Part shown: positions 13,036 through 27,444 of the stretch, one piece after another
Layout of the letters: every line of letters starts with the position of its first letter
Position numbering within the stretch: position 1 is the first letter of the stretch
Assembly: GCF_964340395.1 (NCBI RefSeq)
Contig: NC_135561.1
Location: forward strand, 14,067,961-14,106,460
Length of the DNA: 38,500 bases
Direction of reading: 5' to 3'
DNA from: Glandiceps talaboti
Lineage: Eukaryota; Hemichordata; Enteropneusta; Spengelidae
Made by a program: the position numbers and the translations under genes
Notes under the pieces: generated by a model
Told to the model about the DNA's origin: nothing
The model's input: only the letters and a program-made list of their open reading frames with translations
Database searches by the model: none

Positions 13036-13599
13036 GTTATGGTTATTAAGGTGTCCTATGTGGACTTAACAAATTATACAGTACTTGAATTTTCGGTGGA
13101 GTTATTGTACTTTGCCGACGAGTGCTCTGTACTTGAAGGCATGAGTTTTTATTCTCATTTAAAATAATTAAATTCATTTTAAAAATGCAAACTAAAATTT
13201 GTTACATAACCATAAATCTCAATAGTTGTCAATAGCCATTTTTCATTGCCGTTATACATCACTCACACACAGTCTGTGCGTAAGTTCATTTCTGTAGTTA
13301 CTGGAAGCAATATCTTAATGTAGATCTTCCGATATTAACTTGAATTTAGTATCTAAATTCATGGCATATTAAAATTCCGACTCTATGATCAAGCTCATAA
13401 ACTTCAGTGCAAATAAAATATATCATTAAAATATATTAATGGGATCTTTCATCTTAAATATATATATATATGAAGTGCACTTCTTGTTAATTGGCATCAC
13501 TCCCATTTAGATAAAGTATGTCCGTCCAGTAGATAAACAAACAATTATTCGTCCCATATATATACAAAAATAAAACAAAACAACATTTTTCAACTTTCT

Positions 13600-13835
13600 T
13601 CATACAGTGGATGTGTACTGAACAATGTCTCCATCTTCAAGTTTTTCTTCGGGTTTTTTAATCAACGCAATTTGACTTCTATTAGGTGGTATGCCCAAGT
13701 TCTTGTTACTCCTTCTCTTCTTGAAGAACTTCTCAACTGGTGACATCGAAAGTCCAAGCCCTGTTGAAATGACTAACGCACAGCCACATACCCAGAATGC
13801 CTCATCGTAGCCCTCATACACATCACGCATTAGGC
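13600..13835 (-). CDS. MCT gene C exon 6 (terminal)
   Basis: 236 nt coding [20 protein letters not shown] (last TM), [10 protein letters not shown], a Lys/Glu-rich tail and YTSTV, then TGA at 13602-13600. A candidate poly(A) signal on this strand is at 13153-13148, about 450 nt downstream. Confidence 0.92.
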
Positions 13836-16800
13836 CTGAAATAGAATTAAAATATAATATAGACCGTATTATTTTCAAAGCAAAGCAAAACAAAACAAAA
13901 CAAACAAACAAACAAACAAACAAACAAACAAACAAACAAACAAACAAATACATACATACTTCAAACAAACAAACAAACGAACGAATTAATTGCTTTATAT
14001 TTATGCATTTATGTTTTCCTTGGTTGCTAAATCGACTTTCACAACTTTGTGACACCTGGGGAAAATGATGCACGCCAAAGAAAATTTCTCCCTTGGAACA
14101 AGTTCTGTGCAGAGCCTGTTACATTCCTGTGGTAGAAATATGTGCCAGCAAATATAGTACAGGGTTGTAACAGATCTGTAACCTCAGCCCAGTCAACAGC
14201 AGTGTGGCTAATTGACTGTATACGCTTCTGTGGGGTACGCTGCTGATACCGTGAGATGTACATCTAGGCATGTCACAGGGTCTGTCTTTTCTGCATACTA
14301 GTATGTGGCTGTACCTGTATGTATATGACTGTATTCATGGATACAGGTGTACACAGTTCTGATTTTCTCGTAATGTCAGGTGTTTGTACATACACTTATA
14401 AAAACACTATTGTATATATTTTTTGTACCAACAGACATGTGTTAATATGCCATATATAGTGCTGACATCTGACCAAATTTAGAAACCTTGTAACTCACAG
14501 AACTTGTGTACATTCCTGTTTCACAACAATGATCAACAATGTGTACAGTCAGAAAGTGCACACCTGTATACATGCCTGTGTCAATAGACCTGTTACGCAT
14601 ATCTGTGAACATTTTCCAGATTTACCGACCCTGTAACAGTGCCTGTTTCACATACCCCATTGCAGGATGTGCACAGGGCCTGTTACAGGCATGTCCTGTA
14701 ATCTTCCTGCGCCTATGGATTTCGAACTCGTACACTATGTATCATAAATGGACCTGTTAGGATGTTTTTTTTTTTTTTTTTTAAAAAGAGTTTGTTGACA
14801 AGAAAGCGATGAAATCTGAGATCATATATCCGGGAAAATCAAATCATAAGCGAGAGATGAAATATAACAAAAATTCGATCATAAAATGGTGATATTATGA
14901 TAGACAAAGAGGTTTATAGCATAACAAAACTGCATGGCATATAAATTAAATTGAAGAATACAGCCGTTGGCGGCGCCACTCTCATGAATTTTGCAACGCT
15001 AATGGAACGTTTGTAACGCCACTTCATTTAGCACATGGCATAGAATATACAATTGGTTGAATATAGTCGAAAACTTGTCAGTGGACTGAATATTGACTAA
15101 ATAGTGAGCTGAGTCCTCACACTACTGTCGTTGGTGGCGCTACACACAATCCGTTTTTATGCCATTGCACCGAGTGGATTGCCGCCTGTTTCACGGTCTA
15201 GACATACGTACCTACAAATGGACCAGACACCAATAACAGAACAGCCGACACCTGTAGGATCACTGACATTCCATGTCCCATCCGGGAACTCCCCAGAAAG
15301 TAAGTAACGGTGACAGGAAGCATAACTATAAAACCACCAAGTGATACACCGAATATCGATAAGGTGATGATTTGGCCTAGATAAGGAAAGACGACGTCGG
15401 TGAAACGTGAACATCACAGGTACACGATGTTTGTCAACACATAGACGGTAGAGATTCAATGGTTAAAAGTACAAGCTGAGTTCAAACGTGTTTGGACGTA
15501 GTTTATGTTGCATTTTCATAAGGTATTCGCAGTATCATACTTACTGGAGCATACTTAGCCACTACTTTCAATTAACTGAAGTCAAACCTGGTATCAAGAT
15601 ATAATTCATGAAAGATCCAATGACGTCATGATTTATCATACGTATCAAAAAAGTTCAAGACACCCCTACTAAGCAATCAACTGTTCTAAAAACACCAGAA
15701 GACCATTTTAGTGTTATATACAGAAAGCATGCATCGACATTAAAATCAATTTAGTGTAATCCAGGTTATTAGGTGAGTATTTTCGCTTGAGTAGAAAAGA
15801 ACTCAGCTTGTGACATTTTAACCATTGCGGACCTACGCATGCGCATTATACTACAACACGGCAGCAATATCGAATAAGATTTGTCTATATCGCTCATCAA
15901 TACGCATGATTCAATTCTGTTTTTTTTTGACAAACTCGATTACAAGAAGTAGCCAGGAGTTACAACGTATTGCAGTTTACTGTTTACTATCTCTGTTTGA
16001 TACAATGAAACAGAATCCAATAAGAAACCGCACAGTCTACATCTTAAGGTAACGAGATCAAAATGTATTGCTACATTCAGTATGGCGGAAATAAATCATT
16101 TAAACATATCGTAACTAGGCATATATACGCATGCGCCAATTTGTTGATGTCTGGATCTGAAGTCCGCCGCGACATGGAGGCACATTGGTTTGAATTTCAT
16201 TTACATGCAAACAAAATGTAGCAAGATCTAGAGACTATATTAATTCAATCTTGCTATCACAAAGTTTACCATGTGCAGTTTCCTATTGGTTTCTGTGGGA
16301 TTGTATCAAACAGGGGAGAGTGAACAGTAATCTGCAATGTGCTGTATATACAACTGCCGCCATCAGACAGTGAACAAACGGAACTTGTTACAAACTGGGA
16401 AAGTAAACAGATGAATTGGATTAATAACACTTGGCACAGCAAGTTAGAACAGCAGAGACTTATATTACACACCATGATTTGATAAGAACAGTGTTATGGC
16501 CTTTATATGTGTACATGAAATGTCAGGGGAACTGGACATTTGTTTTTGAACGTGAACTATTATTTAAAGTGGCCATAAATCTGTTCTTATCAAATGATGG
16601 AATGTAATACAAGTCTCTGTACTTCCACTGAACATGTTGTGCCAGGTGTTAATTATTAATCAAATTGAGTTGTTTACTTTCCCTGTTTGAAATGTGTTTC
16701 GTTCGTCTACGGTCTGATGTCGGCAGTTGTATTTGTATTTGTATCTAAAGTGATTGCAATGCCAATAAGCGAGGCCAAGGTCTAATAACTATATATCATG

Positions 16801-18903
16801 TACATCTCAACTTTTGGGGAGCCTTGATTCTCTTGTATTTATAACTTTAGATCTGATGTCACGTGACGATTACGTGTACCTGAGATTCTACAGCCTTTCA
16901 ATATTGACTAAATACCGAGAGAGATGGGTACATTTGCATAATCAGCCTTAAGGGCTAATTTCATAATCACACACAATTCAATTCACATTTTGTACATTAC
17001 TCCTGTACATGTAATTACCATAGTTTAAATATAGTTACAGGTGGTGGTGGTGGTGGTGGTGGAGGTGGTGGTGGTAACAAGCATACCTGTAAAAGTAGTG
17101 GTGTAAATGCTAACGATGTTAGTAACAGTACATCCCAAAAGACTGACACTGTACAATATATCAGGTTTCATTTTTGGTAGATTTCCAATACTTCCAACGG
17201 TCACTCGTCCTAGAAACTGACCAACTCCCATAAGAGCCGGGATAAATGCCGCCTTCGTTGCTGGTATACCGAGGTCAACGGCCCGCTTGACCTAAAATGT
17301 AAAACGGAATTAAGAACATCAGTAAAACAGTATATGAATGAATCAGTTTCCTGTCTATGTTTATGTTTATGTTTATTAACTGCCAGAAAAAAGGCAAGGT
17401 TGACTTTCATTATTCTTAGGTGTCCGAAGAAGTTAATTTCACCCTCGACTTCTCTGAAATAGAGTTATAAAAAATGACAAATCTGGATTAGGAGAGACAC
17501 ACTGCTCACTAGGTTGAGGCATTCTGGGAAACAACAAGAGTTAGGAGCTAAACACGTGACGTCATTTTCCCTAATCCAAACAATACTACATGTAAAGCTA
17601 TTGATTCAACAACATAGATAGTTATTTCCATAACTTACTACGTTGACCTAATTACTACATATGGATATTTTGCTTCAATATATACTAGTATGTTGATGTT
17701 ACTGTTGCAATACGAACATGCTCTGACTTTCCCTGGAATAGAATCACGAACTTTGTAGAGATCGGTATGAATGACGGTACGGTATGACAGCTACCGGCCC
17801 TTTGTACGTTATCGTTGATCGGTTGTGTTTCAATGATACAGCCACTCAGAAACCAATAAGAAAGTGCACATTGTACGCTAAGATAGCAACATGGCAATTT
17901 CTTGCTACATTTTGACTATTAATGAAATAAACCATTTAAAAGTGCTGCAACGAGATGCAGACACGCGGGCGCCAATGTTTTGATGTCTGCATTTCGATAT
18001 CTGCATGGTGGCATTACATTCAAACGTAGACGTTGGTGGCGCTCCAACAGTCAATTTCAATACATTTAGACAAAATGTGGCAAGAAATCTGGTTATTTAT
18101 TCAATCTTGCTATCGTAAAGTGTAGCATGTGTAGTTGTCCATTGGTTTTCCGTGTGGTTGTATCAAACAGGGCCGGTGAACGGTAACTTCAAATTGGCTG
18201 TATTTACCGCATGAAACACAGCAGCACTTGTACCAAATGCGTTGGCAACCACACTGAGAAGTAGAATAACAAAGGCTGGTTCTTTGAAGAGCGTCACATC
18301 ATACAACGATGCCATACATGATTTCAGTTTACCACACTTGGGCGAGGTCTCCAATGACGTCACCTCTTCCTCCGTATTCTTAAGTTTCCTTGCACCAACA
18401 TCAAGTTCACTAATTTTATATACATCTCCCGTTTCGTCTTTACCATTGATAAGTATATACCCGTTATCTGGTTCACAGTCAGGTGTTTCCTTTTCATGCA
18501 ATTTTTGTCTGCACTTTTTCATCTTCAGCGGCCGGAAGAGAGAACCTGCGACGCAGCTATGAAGACTTATGGTGGAAAATATCATTAAGGAACCCCTCCA
18601 GCCAAAGACGTCGAGTAGCGCTTGACAACCGATGGAAATGACAAATTGGCCAAAACCTGAACCAGCAATGCCGATTCCCATGGCGAACGGAAATCTTCTT
18701 TTGAAGTAAATACTGATCATTTCCATAGCTGAAAGATGGGTCAGACCTAGTCCAATTCCTGTGAATTGAACGAGCCTAAGAGTGAGTGAGTGAGTGAGTG
18801 AGTGAGTGAGTGAGTGAGTGAGTGAGTGAGTGAGTGAGTGAGTGAGTGAGTGAGTGAGTGAGTGAGTGAGTGGATGAATGGTTGGGTGGATGGGTGGTTG
18901 GGT

Positions 18904-18956
<53 letters not shown>

Positions 18957-20260
18957 CAGATATATAGACGGACATGCTAAACCAGGAAAGATAACCATTC
19001 GCAGAAAATAGTAATCATGTTTAGACGCTATCAAATTTTGTCAGTTGTACGCACATAAAAAACGTTATATCAATTTTTGCGTAAAATAAATTGGTCATTG
19101 AATTATGTTGCACCAAATTAGACCCAGAGGAAACCATTGGTAAGGACTTTACTCACCTATCAATATTCCATAGGTGAAGTATAAATGTATCAACTTTGTC
19201 GCATAGGAGCTTAGAAGGAAACCGATAGCAGTAATCAATCCACCCGTCATCACGGTCTTACGATGTCCGAATCTTCGAGACGATGATAGACTGAGGGGAC
19301 CAGACACGGTACATAGGAATGCAGCTATGGACCCGACCCAGACTAAGAGATACAAAGAAAATGAAAGCATAAACAGATCAGATATCTGTTGCCTTTGTTG
19401 TTGTACAGTTTATGGTCAATTCAATACTTGCAATTTCATAAACACCATTGAAAAAGGTCAGGTGTTCGTAGAGCGATTTCACTGCAAGTACACCAATCAC
19501 AGGTTTTTGGTAATAATAAATTCAAGGTTTGAGCAAAGAGTAGGGAAGGACTATCCATTCACCCATCATCCATCCATCTATCTATCTATCCATCAATCCA
19601 TCTATCCATCCATCCATCCATCCATCCATCCATCCATCCATCCATCCATCCATCCATTCATTCATTCATCCATCCATCCATCCATCCATCCATCCATCCA
19701 TCCATCCACCCATTCACTCATTCATTCATTCATCCATCCATCCATCCATCCATCCATCTATCCATCCATCCATCCATCCATCCATCCATCCATCCACCCA
19801 TTCACTCATTCATTCATTCATTCATTCATTCATTCATTCATTCATTCATTCATCCATTCATTCATCCATCCATCCTTTCATCCATTCATTCATTCATTCA
19901 TTCATTCATTCATCCATCCATCCATCCATCCACCCACCTATTCACTCATTCATTCATTCATTCGTTCGTTCGTTCGTTCATTCATTAATTCATTCATTCA
20001 TTAATTCACTCCTTTTATTCTGGTTTGAGTAGATACCTACCGGTGTCAGCTTTAGACTCGTTAAAGGCATCCAAGAAAGCCACATAGAAAACTCCGAATG
20101 AAAATACACTACCCGTCGACAGTGACAATGTTATGAAGGTACCCAATACGACAAACCAGCCCCATCCTCCGTCAGGGGGCTTCGGTTCGATTTCTTGCGT
20201 TTTAGACTTTTCGACGTGGGAAGGGACATCGATCGGTTGATAGGACTTCCTAACCGACAT
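13600..20260 (-). CDS. MCT gene C: six-exon SLC16-type monocarboxylate transporter, 520 aa
   Basis: Exons 20260-20041, 19342-19157, 18758-18208, 17291-17087, 15376-15212 and 13835-13600 join to 1563 nt (520 codons plus TGA), all GT/AG, with the same phases (1,1,0,1,1) as gene B. PPDGGWGW lies at about residues 28-35. The TM5 signature [16 protein letters not shown] lies at about 153-168. A charged loop (about 205-285) sits between TM6 and TM7. TM8 has Q344 and R348. The C-terminal tail is Lys/Glu-rich and ends TSTV, again a class I PDZ ligand. Function as for gene B: a 12-TM MFS carrier of monocarboxylate-like solutes, exact substrate unknown. It is a tandem paralogue of B on the same strand, with B about 4 kb 3' of it. 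Introns 3 and 4 are largely built of MITEs. Confidence 0.92.
13880..13985. repeat. (AAAC)n array in gene C intron 5
   Basis: caaacaaacaaac repeats with a short cataca interruption, about 45 nt from the exon 6 acceptor. Confidence 0.88.
14080..14740. repeat. CCTGTTAC / TGTACA-rich degenerate repeat in gene C intron 5
   Basis: Words such as gcctgttac, ccctgtaacag, ctgtacctgtatg and tgtacac recur irregularly in both orientations. No fixed period could be assigned by eye. Confidence 0.35.
15212..15376 (-). CDS. MCT gene C exon 5
   Basis: 165 nt, phase 1 to 1, coding [15 protein letters not shown]...SGPFVG. Acceptor ttatctag, donor GTAG|GTACGT. Confidence 0.92.
15961..16346. mobile_element. MITE copy M6 in gene C intron 4
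   Basis: Ends TACAACGTATTGCAG and the inverse of TACAGCACATTGCAG. The right arm contains aaaatgtagcaag, aatcttgctatca and ggattgtatcaaacag. It is followed after 4 bp by foldback element F1. Confidence 0.75.
16351..16729. mobile_element. Foldback element F1
   Basis: About 150 bp at each end are imperfect inverted repeats. The left arm carries caactgccgccatcagac, gggaaagtaaac, agcagagacttatatta and tttgataagaacag. The right arm carries the inverse order ctgttcttatcaaa, caagtctctgta, tttactttccc and ggtctgatgtcggcagttg. About 70 bp lie between the arms. No coding capacity. Confidence 0.75.
17040..17075. repeat. (GGT)n microsatellite
   Basis: Trinucleotide tract a few bases inside gene C intron 4. 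Confidence 0.85.
17087..17291 (-). CDS. MCT gene C exon 4
   Basis: 205 nt, phase 0 to 1, coding VKRAVDLGI...[12 protein letters not shown]...YTTTFT. Donor ACAG|GTATGC. A (CCA)n tract (17040-17075 on +) lies just inside the next intron. Confidence 0.92.
17792..18202. mobile_element. MITE copy M7 in gene C intron 3, abutting exon 3
   Basis: Left end TACCGGCCCTTTGTAC, right end the inverse of TACAGCCAATTTGAAG. The inner arms have the family words (aatgaaataaaccatttaaa, acaaaatgtggcaag, ggttgtatcaaacag). The right end stops 5 bp from the splice donor of exon 3. Confidence 0.75.
18208..18758 (-). CDS. MCT gene C exon 3
   Basis: 551 nt, phase 1 to 0, coding [15 protein letters not shown], the [11 protein letters not shown] signature, [10 protein letters not shown], the polar loop and [12 protein letters not shown]...FHA. 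The acceptor is preceded by a (TCAC)n array instead of an ordinary pyrimidine tract. The donor is GCG|GTAAA; from the sixth intron base (18202) onward the intron is MITE copy M7. Confidence 0.92.
18780..18955. repeat. (GTGA)n and (CAGA)n arrays beside the gene C exon 3 acceptor
   Basis: About 23 GTGA units, a short variant stretch, then CAGA units, starting about 20 nt from the acceptor. Confidence 0.9.
19157..19342 (-). CDS. MCT gene C exon 2
   Basis: 186 nt, phase 1 to 1, coding [11 protein letters not shown]...[10 protein letters not shown]...YGILIG (TM2-3). Acceptor ctcttag, donor ATAG|GTGAGT. Confidence 0.92.
19559..20012. repeat. CATC/CATT array in gene C intron 1
   Basis: About 450 bp of alternating CATC and CATT tetranucleotide blocks with a repeated higher-order pattern (catccaccca then ttcactcattcatt). 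Confidence 0.9.
20041..20260 (-). CDS. MCT gene C exon 1
   Basis: 220 nt, starting at ATG 20260, phase 1 at the end. It codes [11 protein letters not shown]..., PPDGGWGW and TM1 ending FNESKADT. The donor is CCG|GTAGGT. The intron begins with a long CATC/CATT array (19559-20012). Confidence 0.92.
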
Positions 20261-23657
<3,397 letters not shown>

Positions 23658-23935
23658 AGGAGAAAGTTGGATGACGTGCGGAGAGGAGGGGGCCATGATA
23701 ATTCTGAAAGGTCAGGGTATACGAAACGTTTTGCTCATGATTGGCATCAAGTTAAATTTCAGGATCAGTCATTTACGTACAGTGTAGTATATTTACAAGA
23801 TTTCTTGTTCTTAAACCTTATTTTAGAAAAGACGCTGGTGAAGTCTATGAGAATATATATATATTCATATAAGTGTCTCACTGAGAGAACAGTGCACATG
23901 TACATAATTATTGACCTTGTCAATTTCAATTTCAT

Positions 23936-24059
23936 CTCTCTCTGTCCCTCTCTGTCAGTCTTTATCTGTCTCTAGTCTCTGTCTCTATGTATGTCTGTCT
24001 CTATGTATGTATGTATGTATGTATGTATGTATGTATGTATGTATGTATGTATGTATGTA

Positions 24060-24123
<64 letters not shown>

Positions 24124-24190
24124 TGTATTTCTGTCTCTGTCTCTGTCTGTCTGCCTGTCTCTGTCTGTCTGTGTCCCTGTCCGTCCGTCC

Positions 24191-24222
<32 letters not shown>

Positions 24223-24341
24223 CTGTCTCTCTCTGTCTATCTCTGTATGCATGTATGCATGTATGTATGTATGTATGTATGTATGTATGTATGTATGTAT
24301 GTATGTATGTATGTATGTATGTATGTGTGTGTGTGTGTGTA

Positions 24342-24390
<49 letters not shown>

Positions 24391-24431
24391 GACTGTCTGT
24401 CTGTCTGTCTGTCTCTCTCTGTGTGTCTGTC

Positions 24432-24526
<95 letters not shown>

Positions 24527-24527
24527 C
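23936..24527. repeat. Compound CTGT/ATGT/CT microsatellite
   Basis: About 590 bp of TCTG, TATG, GT and TC blocks between genes C and D. Confidence 0.93.
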
Positions 24528-24963
24528 TTACAAGGTCGTTTAGTATTACACTTATGTAGCAACATATTTTGCACATGGGTCAACACGTGTCTTGATCAAA
24601 AGGATGTTTTGGCTATGGATCTAGTATATAATGCTCCGGTGACAACCACTTACTTAACTGTCTACAAACACAGTGGTCACCCATGGCCATATCACAGCTA
24701 AATAAAAGTTACCTTTTTGTGCACGTTAAGTAAATTCATTTGATAGCAGCCCTTTTATAACAGAATCCCTTTGTTTTTCACATTCTCTGTATTGTATTTC
24801 TTTCCTTTGTTGTATATTTGCTGTGGCATTCCTTTGTTATGGGGTTTACCTGCACAATTCGTCATGTCTCTTTTTTGTTTCATTGTAATTTTTTTTTTCT
24901 TTTTTATATATTCATCATTGGTGCATTTTGGTTTCTTGACATTCGTATCTGTTATTTGTTTCT

Positions 24964-25605
24964 TCATTTCTGTAAGTATTCTATCTGATACTGTCTTTTC
25001 TGATTACTTGAAGTGATATTATTCATACTGAACTCTTCAAATGTTAGCCATACTTTGTGTACTATTAGTATTATCACTTTGAATATATATCTAAGAAAGT
25101 CATAATGCCCAGTATCAGCTTTCCCTTTGAGGTGACACTGAAGATATAGTAAATGTATAGTAAAAGATCCTGTACCTACAGTAGTCAATGGCTCACTGGA
25201 TGTGTCATGATGCACTGCAATTGTTATATCATATACCAATGCTGTAGCATTTAGTTCTATATGACCTGCATATGTAGCATAACCAGCATTATACCTAGTC
25301 ATGTATTCACTATATTGCTCTTCGGTGAGTATATTCCATCTCTGATATTCGCCAATAACTGCATCTTTATAGATATCCCAGTGTTCAGTGATATAGTTCA
25401 CAGTAGCTAATCTTACACTAAGGTAATTATCTTGTGTCTGATATAGTCCAAGACTTATAGCCCGAAATAAACAATTACCGTCTCATGTAACATTTATTCT
25501 TCTGTACTGTTGTTGTCCACATCTTAATTGCCGTAGGTGAAGTTTTTTCTTTTCACTTTCACAGTAAATAATCGCAATGGAAATGTGCTTGAATTCTTTT
25601 TGAAA
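24964..25605 (-). pseudogene. OTU-domain cysteine protease fragment with an in-frame stop
   Basis: On the minus strand an open stretch of 173 codons starts at 25482 with DGNCLFRAISLGLY, the OTU catalytic Asp/Cys motif. It continues through VNYITEHWDIYKDAV, YAGHIELNATAL and VYDITIAVHHD to GHYDFL, whose His lies about 122 residues after the Cys, as in OTU peptidases. Just upstream, separated by one in-frame TGA (25485-25483) where a Gly codon would be expected, 40 more open codons run from 25605 (ending RRINVT). OTU enzymes cleave ubiquitin chains, and OTU-like domains also occur in some mobile elements. No intron, transposase or reverse transcriptase is visible nearby. It is probably a dead retrocopy or a mobile-element remnant. 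Confidence 0.72.
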
Positions 25606-25887
25606 TCACACAACAATTATTTAGGTGGTAATCATATGATAGCATGAAATCAAATATGAATAAAATTACGTTTATGTACAACAGGGACGTTACTGAATTG
25701 TTTTAGTACATGTACATGTACGTTGTACGTAGTTATTGCACAGTTTTTGCGCTAACATATCCCATAACCCCCCCCCCCCACCCCGGCCCCATCCCCCCAA
25801 CAAACTACAAATTTGGGTGGGGGAGGGTAGCGATGTGAAATGCAGACAACTAAGTTCCAGTTACAGCGATATCAAATAAATACATTC

Positions 25888-26420
25888 CTTTTAGATAAAA
25901 AAACGAACTAATTTGTTTTAAGGACATAGTTGGCGAACTGCAACCAATTATGAACGGACGGTTAATAGATAACCAAGTGTACACAAAACCGAACCTAGTG
26001 ATTGAGTGCATTATCTTTTCAACACAACGTACAGTAAGTGTTCACGTCGATATTGGATATTACTCCACACTTTTTCAACATAGCGTAAGTAAGTGTTCAC
26101 GTCTATATTTTTTTCTGCATATATTGCAACGTCACTGTACCTGACCGAGGGAAACATTTCATGGATGAAAATACTCATCGATTTAGACAATTGTGTACAT
26201 GTCATCCAAGGTGTTATTCTTGGGACTTTGAATGAGTCGTAGACGGCTTTTGTTATGAAATGTCAGTATATACATTGAATACACTAAAAGTAAAATAACT
26301 ACGACGGGACACTCCTCACCGCCTGGGTACCTGCAACATAAGGTAAGTAGCAAAAGGAAGGATTGATATGCAACAAAAATTCTGTGATACTTGTTGACTG
26401 AGAATGAGCACCCTTATACT
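25888..26420. repeat. Segmental duplication, copy 1 (pairs with 35790-36310)
   Basis: Shared stretches include gataaaaaaacgaa..taatttgttt, ggcgaactgcaacca, gttcacgtcgatattggat, gatgaaaatactcatcgattta and gacggcttttgttatgaaatg. It is diverged with indels. Confidence 0.75.
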
Positions 26421-26560
26421 ACCCATCTACTACATATATATTAAAACAGTGGTGCAACAATACATTGTACACACAAGATTCAACAGTTGACGTGATTGAA
26501 AGGGTGTTAGGCCATGGTCTCGTCTTAATCACATACATATATAGTACATGTATATTATTA

Positions 26561-26817
26561 CACTACACTACACTACACTACACTACACTACACTACACTA
26601 CACTACACTGCACTGCACTGCACTGCACTGCACTGCACTGCACTGCACTACACTGCACTGCACTGCACTGCACTACACTACACTACACTACACTGCACTA
26701 CACCACACTACACTGTACTGTACTGTACTGTACTGCACTGTACTACTTCATTATACTGTACTGTACTGTACTGTACTGTACTGTACTGTACTGTACTGTA
26801 CTGTACGATACTATACT
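26561..26817. repeat. Pentanucleotide array CACTA to CACTG to CTGTA
   Basis: Strict 5-bp period with three sequence domains that change by single-base variants along the array. Confidence 0.9.
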
Positions 26818-26820
26818 ATA

Positions 26821-27008
26821 ATCAGCATGTACCTACTGTGTCATGATGAGCCTGAGTATATTCTGACCAGCGGTGGGAGCGACTTACGTAACTGTCTATC
26901 CGTACGACCATCGAGGTCATACACCTGACCTAGACAAGGGAACGAGACCTTTGTATCTGCACGTTCTGTCTGGTAGCAACGTTTTAAGAACAGAAGCCCG
27001 TCTCCTGC
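26821..27008 (+). promoter_or_regulatory. Upstream block shared with gene E (copy D side)
   Basis: Aligns with 36573-36765. It conserves gagcgacTTACGTAAct (palindromic bZIP-type site, 26884-26891) and gaccatcgAGGTCAtacac (26914-26919). Here a second half-site TGACCT (26926-26931) makes an inverted pair with a 6-bp spacer. Conservation between copies may reflect recent duplication rather than function. Confidence 0.35.
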
Positions 27009-27009
27009 T

Positions 27010-27309
27010 GGAAGATACAACGATGTATACTTTTATGATTTAATGGATCGATGTGTAAAGGATGACTTCCTTTTTTATTGATTGTTGTTATGTCTCTTGT
27101 GAGTTTAATCTCTATTTTGGTAAAGTTGAGTTTGTCTGTTCAATGTGGGACCACAGTGGACATAACTTTTTACCTTTTCTGTGTTATCCCAGCACAATGA
27201 CGTTTATTTTGTCTGTTGTAACTGTTTTCTGTATACTGAATGTTTATTTTCTTGTGCTGAAATAAATCAAATCAAATCAAATCAAATCAAATCAAATCAA
27301 ATCAAATCA
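27010..27309 (+). mobile_element. Possible 3' end of a non-LTR retrotransposon (LINE tail)
   Basis: The segment interrupts DNA that is otherwise shared by the D and E upstream regions. It ends with ctgaaataaatcaaatc followed by (AATCA)n, the tailed 3' end typical of CR1/L2-like LINEs in marine invertebrates. No clear reverse transcriptase coding is visible, so the assignment is tentative. Confidence 0.35.
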
Positions 27310-27444
27310 GATGTTCAACAGACTGTACCTCTTAGCTTGTCTAAGGCTATGCTAAAATATCTACTAGGGGTAAGTTTCTCTATTGATCATAGTTTAAAGA
27401 GACAATGTTCTCTATTGACTTTATATACTTGACTTCGTTTTAAC

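Noticed and set aside
19559-20012. CRISPR-like regular repetition
   Set aside because: Simple tetranucleotide repeats without spacers, in an animal genome with introns.
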